The position numbers were made by a program, and so were the translations under genes. The notes under the pieces are model-generated. The model did no database searches, was not told where the DNA came from, and worked only from the letters and a program-made list of their open reading frames with translations. Below are positions 31,221 to 37,298 of a DNA stretch of 37,298 bases, in pieces. Location: NCBI GenBank assembly GCA_017577565.1, contig PKRH01000014.1, forward strand, positions 1 to 37,298, in the 5' to 3' direction. Positions within the stretch are counted from its first letter, which is position 1. Each line of letters opens with the position of its first letter. The DNA comes from Thermoanaerobacterales bacterium (GTDB taxonomy: Bacteria; Actinomycetota; Acidimicrobiia; Acidimicrobiales; JACDCH01).

Positions 31221-32711
31221 ATGGAAACGCTCACGCCCTCGTCGCAGTCCACCGCAGGCAACGGCCACCAGACCAACGGTGCGACCGGGGAGGCGCCACC
31301 GGGGCGGACGGCGCGCCGGGGGATCGCCGAGTCCGGCGGCGTCTGGTTCGGTGCCGTGCTCGCCGTCGTGGCGCTGGTCTTCGCCGCGGTGGCCCTGGTC
31401 TTCGACGGCGACGGCGGCGGCGGGGGCGGCGGGGCCGCCACGGCCGCCGACACGGTGACGCTCGAGCTCACCGAGTTCGCCCTCGAGCCCTCCTCGCTGA
31501 CCGTGCCCGCCGGCGCCAGCATCGAGGTCGTCAACAACGGGTCGGTGGCCCACAACGTCAGCATCGAGGGCACCGACATCATGACGAGCGACCTCGCCGC
31601 CGGGGAGAGCGAGACCCTCGACATCTCGTCCCTCGAGCCGGGGACCTACGAGATCCTCTGCACGATCCCCGGGCACGCGGACGCCGGCATGACCGGGACG
31701 CTGACGGTGACCGAGGGCGGGACCGGCGGCTCGGCGCTGGCCGCCGCGGCCGGCGACGGCTCCTCGGAGGGCGGCGACCACGCCCTGCACGGCGGGATGA
31801 CCCAGGAGCAGATGGACGAGATGAGCCGGCTCATGAACGAGTCGATGCTCGAGTTCCCCGCCGAGACCGAGGGCAAGGGCAACCAGGTCCTCGAGCCGGA
31901 GGTCAAGCCGGACGGCACCAAGGTGTTCGAGCTGACCGCCGAGATCGTCGACTGGGAGGTCGAGCCCGGCAAGACCGTCGAGGCCTGGACCTTCAACGGC
32001 ATGGTGCCCGGCCCCCAGCTGCACGTGGACGTCGGCGACACGGTCGAGATCGTGCTGCACAACGAGCTGCCGATGCCCACCGACCTGCACCTCCACGGCA
32101 TCAACGTGGACAACGAGATGGACGGCGTCGCGCCCTACACGCAGGACCTGATCGAGCCGGGCGACTCGTTCACCTACCGGTTCGTCGCCGACGAGGTGGC
32201 GGTGGCCATGTACCACCCGCACCACCACGCCCAGATGAAGATGCCGAACGGCATGATGGGCACGATCTACGTGGGCCGGGTGCCGATCCCCGCCGGGCAG
32301 ACCATCGGGGAGGAGGTCATCCCCGAGGACATCGAGATCTCCCAGGAGATCCCGATGGTGCTCAACGACAGCGGGACGATCGGCTACTCGCTGAACGGCA
32401 AGAGCTTCCCCGCCACCGAGCCGATCACCGCCCGCCAGGGCGAGTGGGTCCTGCTGCACTACTTCAACCAGGGCAGCCAGATCCACCCCATGCACCTGCA
32501 CCAGTTCGACCAGATCGTCCTGGCCAAGGACGGGTTCCCGCTCGACCACCCCTACGTGGCCGACACACTGAACATCGCCCCCGGCGAGCGCTACTCGGTG
32601 CTGGTGCAGTTCGACAAGCCCGGCACCTGGGTCTGGCACTGCCACATCCTCAACCACGTCGAGAGCGAGGAGGGGATGTTCGGCATGGTCACCGGCGTCA
32701 TCGTCGAGTGA
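31221..32711 (+). CDS. Membrane-anchored multicopper oxidase with fused plastocyanin domain
   Basis: 496 residues. A transmembrane anchor (about 40-63, VWFGAVLAVVALVFAAVAL) is followed by a Gly linker. A plastocyanin-like domain has type-1 copper ligands His111, Cys147, His152 and Met157. A Met/His-rich linker (GMTQEQMDEMSRLMNESM) leads to a two-domain oxidase with all four copper signatures: HLH (290/292), HPHHH (332-336), HPMHLH (422-427) and HCHILNH (473-479) with Met486. So a complete trinuclear centre, unlike NirK. It likely oxidises a metal or small donor outside the cell with O2. A DosR-type double box precedes it. Confidence 0.9.
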   Translation: METLTPSSQSTAGNGHQTNGATGEAPPGRTARRGIAESGGVWFGAVLAVVALVFAAVALVFDGDGGGGGGGAATAADTVTLELTEFALEPSSLTVPAGASIEVVNNGSVAHNVSIEGTDIMTSDLAAGESETLDISSLEPGTYEILCTIPGHADAGMTGTLTVTEGGTGGSALAAAAGDGSSEGGDHALHGGMTQEQMDEMSRLMNESMLEFPAETEGKGNQVLEPEVKPDGTKVFELTAEIVDWEVEPGKTVEAWTFNGMVPGPQLHVDVGDTVEIVLHNELPMPTDLHLHGINVDNEMDGVAPYTQDLIEPGDSFTYRFVADEVAVAMYHPHHHAQMKMPNGMMGTIYVGRVPIPAGQTIGEEVIPEDIEISQEIPMVLNDSGTIGYSLNGKSFPATEPITARQGEWVLLHYFNQGSQIHPMHLHQFDQIVLAKDGFPLDHPYVADTLNIAPGERYSVLVQFDKPGTWVWHCHILNHVESEEGMFGMVTGVIVE

Positions 32712-32731
32712 CCCCCGACCCCGGGCGTGGG

Positions 32732-32741
32732 TGACCGGTCA
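32732..32741. repeat. TGACCGGTCA palindrome
   Basis: Perfect 10-bp palindrome including the PPOX stop; the same sequence occurs at 26738-26747 between convergent genes. Confidence 0.3.
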
Positions 32742-33161
32742 GCCGGCGTCGTGCCAGATCCGGCGGCCGGTCACCTCCTCGGGCTCGATGCGCACCCAGT
32801 GCGCCTTCGCGCCCAGCGACCAGCCCCGCAGGGGCAGGGCGGCGGCCCGCTCCAGCTCCGGGCCGTCGACCAGCTCCCGGGCCCGGCCCTTGACGAGGAC
32901 GCTCCAGCCGGACTCGTCGTCGGCGTCGATGTGGTCGATCTCGAAGCACACGGCGGGGGATCGGGTCAGGCCGGCGAGCACCCGGCCCGGGTCGACCCGG
33001 ATGACGATGGCCCGCCCGTCGAGGGCGTAGTTCACCGGGTAGAGCTCGGGCGCGCTGTCGTAGATGATCCCGATGCGGCCCACCGGGGTGCTGGCGAGGC
33101 GCCGCCAGCACTCGTCCTCGCTCAGGTGCTCGACCCAGGTCTGCCGCCCGTCCTCGTCCAT
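32739..33161 (-). CDS. PPOX-fold (pyridoxamine 5'-phosphate oxidase-like) protein
   Basis: 140 residues from ATG 33161. SEDECWRRLASTPVGRIGI is the typical N-terminal helix and strand; YPVNYALDGRAIVIRVDPG and VCFEIDHIDADDESGWSVLVKGRA complete the split-barrel flavin/F420-binding fold, and HWVRIEPEEVTGRRI closes it. Such proteins bind FMN, F420 or haem. Similar genes occur in the mycobacterial DosR regulon. The -10-like CACGAT lies 6 bp upstream; no good DosR-type box. Divergent from the ATPase. Confidence 0.88.
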   Translation of the reverse strand: MDEDGRQTWVEHLSEDECWRRLASTPVGRIGIIYDSAPELYPVNYALDGRAIVIRVDPGRVLAGLTRSPAVCFEIDHIDADDESGWSVLVKGRARELVDGPELERAAALPLRGWSLGAKAHWVRIEPEEVTGRRIWHDAG

Positions 33162-33167
33162 GGCGCC

Positions 33168-33173
33168 ATCGTG
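33168..33173 (-). promoter_or_regulatory. -10-like hexamer of the PPOX gene
   Basis: CACGAT on the minus strand, 6 bp before ATG 33161. Confidence 0.4.
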
Positions 33174-33233
33174 ACCCCGGCGGCGGTGCGGCGCCAGCCA
33201 GCGGGAGCCCGCCCCGTCCACGCCCGGTGCACG

Positions 33234-33239
33234 TATCGT
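33234..33239 (+). promoter_or_regulatory. -10 element of the ATPase gene
   Basis: TATCGT (TANNNT), 8 bp before ATG 33248. Confidence 0.45.
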
Positions 33240-33247
33240 CGCTGGCG

Positions 33248-36082
33248 ATGACGTCCACGGCGTCCACGACGTCCACCCCCTGGGCCGAGGAGGCCGACGG
33301 CGTCGCGGCCCGCCTCGGCGTGGACCCCGGGCGGGGGCTGGCGCCCGCCGAGGCGGCCGCCCGGCTGGCCCGCCACGGGCCCAACCAGCTCGAGGCCGCC
33401 CCGCCGGTGCCGGCCTGGCGCAAGCTCCTGGCCCAGTTCCAGGACCCCCTCGTCTACCTGCTGCTGGCGGCGGCCGCGGTGTCCCTGGCCGCCTGGGTGA
33501 TCGAGGGGGCCGACGGCGTCCCCTTCGAGGTCGTCGTCATCCTCGGCATCCTCGTGGCCAACGCGCTGCTGGGCTACGCGCAGGAGGCGCGGGCCGAGCA
33601 GGCCGTCGCCGCGCTGTCCCGGATGGCCGCGCCCCGGGCCACCGTGCTGCGGGACGGCGAGGCCACCGAGGTGCCGGCCACCGAGGTCGTGCCCGGCGAC
33701 GTGCTCCTGCTGGCGGAGGGGGACGCCGTGGCCGCCGACGGCCGGCTGGTGGAGGCCGCCGCCCTCAAGGTGGCCGAGGCGTCGCTGACCGGCGAGAGCG
33801 AGCCCGTGCTGAAGGACGTGGCCCCGCTCCCGCCCGACACGCCGCTCGGCGACCGGCTCGGCATGGTGTTCAGCGGCACCGCGGTGGCCAGCGGGCGCGG
33901 GCGGGCCGTGGTCACGGCCACCGGCATGGACACCGAGATGGGGCGGATCGCCCGCCTGCTCGGCCGCACCGAGGAGGAGCGCACGCCGCTGCAGCGCGAG
34001 GTCGCCCACATCGGGCGCCTGCTCGGCGGGCTGGTCGTCGCCATCGCCGTCGTGGTCGTCGCCGCCATCCTGCTGACCTCCGACGTCGAGGAGGCCTCCG
34101 ACGTCGTCGACGTCCTGCTCGTCGGCGTGTCGCTGGCCGTGGCGGCCGTTCCCGAGGGGCTGCCGGCGATCCTGTCGGTCGTCCTCGCCCTGGGCGTGCA
34201 GCGCATGGCCCGGCGGCGCGCCATCGTCAAGCGGCTCTCGTCGGTCGAGACGTTGGGCTCGGCGTCGGTCGTCTGCACCGACAAGACCGGCACGCTCACC
34301 CGCAACGAGATGACGATCACCACCGTCGTCACCGGGTCGGGCGAGGTCGAGCTGACCGGCAGCGGCTACTCGCCCGAGGGCGAGGTGCTGGTCGACGGAC
34401 GGCCGCTCGACGCCGAGGGCGCCGACGCCGCGCTCGCCGAGGAGGTGGCGTTCGTGCTCGGCGGGGGCAGCCTCGCCAGCGACGCCGTCCTGCGCGAGGA
34501 GGACGGCGTCTGGACGGTCCAGGGCGACCCGACCGAGGGCGCCTTCCTGGTGGCCGAGGCGAAGCTCGGGATCACCGAGACCCGCCGGGCCCGGTTCCGG
34601 CGGGTGGCCGAGGTGCCGTTCAGCTCCGAGCGGCGGATGATGACCACGCTGCAGGCCGACCACGAGCGGGGCGGCCGCATCGACGTCGTCACCAAGGGGG
34701 CGCCCGACGCGCTGCTGGCCCGCTGCTCGCACGAGCGGGTGGCGGGGGAGGTCCGCCCGCTGACCGACGAGCGGCGGGCCGCCATCGCCGCCGCCGTCGA
34801 CCGGCTGGCCGACCGGGCGCTGCGCACGCTGGCCGTGGCCTACCGGGCGCTGCCGGACCGCGACCTGCCCGAGCCCGCCGGCGACGGCGAGGAGGGCTAC
34901 GAGCGCTACGAGCAGGACCTCGTCTTCCTGGGTGTCGTCGGCATCATCGACCCGCCCCGCCCCGAGGCCCGCGAGGCGATCGCCCAGGCGCACCGGGCGG
35001 GCGTCCGGGTCATGATGATCACCGGCGACCACCCCCGCACCGCGGCCCGCATCGCCGCCGACCTGGGCATCGCCGAGGAGGGCGAGCCGGTGCTGCTCGG
35101 CGCCGAGCTGGAGCGGCTCGGCGAGGACGAGCTGCGGGAGCGGGTGCGGGCGACCTCCGTCTACGCCCGGGTCGCGCCCGAGCACAAGCTGCGCATCGTC
35201 GACGCGCTGCAGGACGACGACAACATCGTGGCCATGACCGGCGACGGGGTGAACGACTCGCCGGCGCTGCGGTCGGCCGACATCGGCGTCGCCATGGGCA
35301 TCACCGGCACGGAGGTGAGCAAGGAGGCGGCCGACATGATCCTGGCCGACGACAACTTCGCCACCATCGTGTCGGCCGTGCGCGAGGGCCGGGCCATCTT
35401 CGCCAACATCCGCTCGTTCCTGCGCTACCTGCTCTCGTCGAACGCCGGCGAGGTGCTGACGATGTTCCTCGGGGTCGTGGCCTCGGGCGTCATCGGCATC
35501 CACTACGGCGAGGGCATCCACGTGCCGCTGCTGGCCACGCAGATCCTCTGGATCAACCTGCTCACCGACACCGGGCCCGCCCTGGCCATCGGCGTCGACC
35601 CGCCGCCGGACGACGTCATGCGGCGCCCGCCCCGGCGGCCGACCGACCGGGTCGTCGACGGCGAGATGCAGCTGGCGATCCTGGTCGGCGGGATCACGAT
35701 GGCGGTGACCTCGCTGCTCGCCTTCGACATCTACCTGCCCGACGGACTGGTCGAGGGTCACGCCGGCGTCGGCGAGGCCCGCACCGCGGCGTTCACCACG
35801 CTGGTCCTGGCCCAGCTGTGGAACTGCCTCAACGCCCGCAGCGACCGGGCCAGCGCCGTCGACCACCTCTTCACCAACCCGCTGCTGTGGGGTGCGATCG
35901 CCGTGTCGCTGCTCCTGCAGGTCGCGGTGGTGCACGTGCCGCTGCTCAACGAGGCGTTCGACACCGAGCCGCTGTCGCTCGGACAGTGGCTGGTGTGCGC
36001 GGGGCTGAGCAGCGCCGTGCTGGTGGTGGGCGAGCTGCTCAAGGCGGGCCTGCGGCGCTGGGGCCGGCCCCGCCGGGCCTGA
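33248..36082 (+). CDS. P2-type cation-transporting ATPase (CtpF-like)
   Basis: 944 residues. N-terminal cation-ATPase domain, then TGESE (actuator), VAAVPEGLPA (TM4), DKTGTLT with phosphorylated Asp345, KGAPD (nucleotide domain), and TGDGVNDSPAL. TM5 SSNAGEVLTMF and TM6 LWINLLTDTGPALA carry Asn/Glu and Asn/Asp, the ligand positions of SERCA/PMR1-type Ca2+ pumps. I count about ten membrane segments. M. tuberculosis CtpF (Rv1997) is the DosR-regulated member I would compare. Substrate Ca2+ or Mn2+ is inferred. The stop is 8 bp from the opposing regulator stop. Confidence 0.93.
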   Translation: MTSTASTTSTPWAEEADGVAARLGVDPGRGLAPAEAAARLARHGPNQLEAAPPVPAWRKLLAQFQDPLVYLLLAAAAVSLAAWVIEGADGVPFEVVVILGILVANALLGYAQEARAEQAVAALSRMAAPRATVLRDGEATEVPATEVVPGDVLLLAEGDAVAADGRLVEAAALKVAEASLTGESEPVLKDVAPLPPDTPLGDRLGMVFSGTAVASGRGRAVVTATGMDTEMGRIARLLGRTEEERTPLQREVAHIGRLLGGLVVAIAVVVVAAILLTSDVEEASDVVDVLLVGVSLAVAAVPEGLPAILSVVLALGVQRMARRRAIVKRLSSVETLGSASVVCTDKTGTLTRNEMTITTVVTGSGEVELTGSGYSPEGEVLVDGRPLDAEGADAALAEEVAFVLGGGSLASDAVLREEDGVWTVQGDPTEGAFLVAEAKLGITETRRARFRRVAEVPFSSERRMMTTLQADHERGGRIDVVTKGAPDALLARCSHERVAGEVRPLTDERRAAIAAAVDRLADRALRTLAVAYRALPDRDLPEPAGDGEEGYERYEQDLVFLGVVGIIDPPRPEAREAIAQAHRAGVRVMMITGDHPRTAARIAADLGIAEEGEPVLLGAELERLGEDELRERVRATSVYARVAPEHKLRIVDALQDDDNIVAMTGDGVNDSPALRSADIGVAMGITGTEVSKEAADMILADDNFATIVSAVREGRAIFANIRSFLRYLLSSNAGEVLTMFLGVVASGVIGIHYGEGIHVPLLATQILWINLLTDTGPALAIGVDPPPDDVMRRPPRRPTDRVVDGEMQLAILVGGITMAVTSLLAFDIYLPDGLVEGHAGVGEARTAAFTTLVLAQLWNCLNARSDRASAVDHLFTNPLLWGAIAVSLLLQVAVVHVPLLNEAFDTEPLSLGQWLVCAGLSSAVLVVGELLKAGLRRWGRPRRA

Positions 36083-36090
36083 GGCCGGGC

Positions 36091-36744
36091 TCAGGTGCCG
36101 AGGTCGTAGCGGTTCTCGCGCCGGGCGGCGAGGCGGGCGGCGTAGGCGGCCGCCTCGGTGCGGCGCTTCATGCCCATCTTCGAGAGGAGGTTGGACACGT
36201 AGTTCTTGACCGTCTTCTCCGCCAGGTAGAGGCGCTCGCCGATCTGGCGGTTGGTCAGGCCCTCGGCGATGAGCTCGAGGATCTTGCGCTCCTGCTCGGT
36301 GAGCCCGGCCAGCTCGTCCTCCTGGCGGTGGCGGATGCGGTCGAGCACCCGGGTGGTCACCGCCGGGTCGAGCAGCGACTCGCCCCGGCCGACCCGGCGG
36401 ACGGCGTCGACCAGGTCGGTGCCCTTCACCTGCTTGAGCAGGTAGCCGGCGGCGCCGGCCATGATCGCCGCGTAGACGGCGTCGTCGTCGGCGAACGACG
36501 TGAGCATCACGCAGGCGATCTCGGGGTGCCTCGAACGGATGTCCCGGCACACCTCGACGCCGTCGCCGTCGGGCAGCCGCACGTCGAGCACCGCGACGTC
36601 GGGGCGCGTGGCGGGGATGCGGGCCAGCGCTTCCTCGGCGGTGCTCGCCTCGCCGACGACCTCCAGGTCGTCCTCGGCCTCGAGGAGCTCGCGGACCCCC
36701 CGGCGGACGACCTCGTGGTCGTCGAGCAGGAACACTCGTGTCAT
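36091..36744 (-). CDS. devR: DosR/DevR-like NarL-family response regulator
   Basis: 217 residues, the same length as M. tuberculosis DosR. Receiver: FLLDDHEVVRRG, phospho-acceptor Asp54 in VAVLDVRLPDG, Thr82 and Lys104 at identical positions. LuxR-type HTH: GLTEQERKILELIAEGLTN, then LAEKTVKNYVSNLL with Lys180-Asn181 matching the DNA-contact Lys-Asn of DosR (182-183). So it should recognise a GGGAC-type box. No histidine kinase (DosS/DosT) is in the window. ATGA overlap with the upstream kinase gene; it also has its own promoter candidate inside that gene. Confidence 0.92.
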   Translation of the reverse strand: MTRVFLLDDHEVVRRGVRELLEAEDDLEVVGEASTAEEALARIPATRPDVAVLDVRLPDGDGVEVCRDIRSRHPEIACVMLTSFADDDAVYAAIMAGAAGYLLKQVKGTDLVDAVRRVGRGESLLDPAVTTRVLDRIRHRQEDELAGLTEQERKILELIAEGLTNRQIGERLYLAEKTVKNYVSNLLSKMGMKRRTEAAAYAARLAARRENRYDLGT

Positions 36745-37298
36745 GGTGCCAGTATGGCCGCGTCGAGCGCGTCCAGCGCACGGGCGACGGTCACGCTGAC
36801 GTCCTCCGCGGTCGAGATGGGGACGGCCTCCGGCCACGGGTCGGCCCGGGCGGCCATGGCGGCGGCGATCTCGGGCGTCGCGTCCGACGGGTCGCCGCCC
36901 CGCTCGGCCCGGGCCCGGATGCGCTCGGCCGCCACCGCCGGGTCGACCTCGCACCGGAGCTCGACGACCTCGGCGTGGGTGCGGTGGGCCACGGCCCGGG
37001 CGAGGTCGCGCTGCGCCCGGTCGCTCCAGGAGGCGTCGAGCACGACGATCTCGCCCATGCCGAGGGCGACCTCGGCCCGGGCCAGCAGCTCGCGGTAGGT
37101 CTCGGCCGTGGCGGCCGCCGAGTAGATGCCCTGGCCGTAGCCCGCGGGGGCCGGGGCGTCCGCCGGCAGGCCGGCGAGCTCCTTGCGCACCTCGTCGGAG
37201 CGCAGGACGGTCGCCTCCAGGGCGTCGCCCAGGGCCCGGGCCACCGTCGACTTGCCGGTGCCGGGCAGGCCGCCGACGAGCACGAGCCGCACCCGGCC
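36741..37298 (-). CDS. P-loop kinase/AAA protein, possibly 5'-truncated
   Basis: At least 183 residues from GTG 37292; the frame is open to the window edge. LVLVGGLPGTGKST is the Walker A loop and VVLDASWSD a Walker B/lid region, as in gluconate/shikimate-kinase-like domains. In M. tuberculosis Rv2004c this domain is fused behind an aminoglycoside-phosphotransferase-like domain and is DosR-regulated; the present gene may be the C-terminal half of such a fusion. Its last codons overlap the regulator start (ATGA), so both are in one operon. Confidence 0.8.
   Translation of the reverse strand, partial: GRVRLVLVGGLPGTGKSTVARALGDALEATVLRSDEVRKELAGLPADAPAPAGYGQGIYSAAATAETYRELLARAEVALGMGEIVVLDASWSDRAQRDLARAVAHRTHAEVVELRCEVDPAVAAERIRARAERGGDPSDATPEIAAAMAARADPWPEAVPISTAEDVSVTVARALDALDAAILAP
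36751..36794 (-). promoter_or_regulatory. Candidate autoregulated promoter of the DosR-like gene
   Basis: In the direction of transcription: GTGAC-CGTC-GCCCG (36794-36781), 24 bp, CATACT (36756-36751), 6 bp, ATG 36744. It lies within the coding end of the kinase gene, where the -10 forces the rare Ile codon ATA. Weaker than the other boxes. Confidence 0.5.

Noticed and set aside
31221..32711. Copper nitrite reductase NirK
   Set aside because: All four His motifs of a trinuclear oxidase centre, including HCHxxxH, are present.
36741..37298. Shikimate or gluconate kinase as a metabolic enzyme
   Set aside because: Only the generic P-loop pattern is visible, the frame is open at the window end, and the context fits an Rv2004c-type stress protein better.

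Overview
The window is a very GC-rich, gene-dense stretch of chromosome from an actinobacterium. The best relatives I can name from memory are mycobacterial proteins: an AspC/Rv0337c-type aminotransferase, a DosR/DevR-type response regulator of the same length (217 aa), and WS/DGAT acyltransferases. DUF222-HNH genes, an ECF42-type sigma factor and leaderless starts also fit. A non-mycobacterial, deep-branching lineage such as Acidimicrobiia is my guess, not a proof. I see no integrase, transposase, CRISPR array or rRNA. The two end genes are cut, or possibly cut, by the window.

Layout. 1-5.6 kb: the end of an M15 peptidase, a DUF6351-type secreted lipoprotein, a PlsC-like acyltransferase with an NAD-dependent epimerase, and three small unknown genes. 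5.7-6.1 kb: tRNA-Leu(UAA), a strong hairpin and an inverted-repeat-rich leader. 6.1-11.9 kb: NDH-2-like oxidoreductase, VOC protein, GH36 alpha-galactosidase, secreted lipase and PhoX-type phosphatase. 12-17.2 kb: cytochrome P450, DUF222-HNH nuclease, enoyl-CoA hydratase/isomerase, DoxX protein and AspC-like aminotransferase. 17.2-18.9 kb: YCII/DGPF protein plus ECF42 sigma factor with a candidate autoregulated promoter. 18.9-22.9 kb: secreted alpha/beta hydrolase, CBS-domain protein and secreted beta-propeller protein. 22.9-28.7 kb: lipid locus with two WS/DGAT acyltransferases, an alpha/beta hydrolase and two ketoacyl-synthase-III (KAS III) paralogues. 28.7-37.3 kb: stress locus with two tandem universal stress proteins, Hsp20, a plastocyanin-fused multicopper oxidase, a PPOX-fold protein, a P2-type cation ATPase, a DosR-like regulator and a P-loop kinase.

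Main result. The right-hand half looks like a DosR-type dormancy (hypoxia) regulon collected in one place. Five promoters share one architecture read directly from the sequence: a 14-bp box of the form GNGAC-N4-GNCCC, exactly 23 bp, then CANNNT, then (in four of five) a start codon 6-8 bp on. They lie in front of the CBS protein, the WS/DGAT operon, the KAS III operon, a universal stress protein and the multicopper oxidase. The DosR-like gene has a weaker copy with 24 bp spacing, and the oxidase has a second, palindromic box 44 bp upstream. The box resembles the mycobacterial DosR motif (GGGAC-TWWA-GTCCC). Leaderless genes in the window that lack the box mostly have TANNNT instead. The gene content (hrp1-like CBS protein, tgs-like acyltransferases, USPs, Hsp20, CtpF-like ATPase, Rv2004c-like kinase) matches the M. 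tuberculosis DosR regulon. The KAS III pair is not a member I know of. Its second subunit keeps Cys and Glu but has lost the catalytic His and Asn, so the pair may be an obligate heterodimer making an unknown long-chain beta-keto lipid under low oxygen. Functions are inferred from sequence only.
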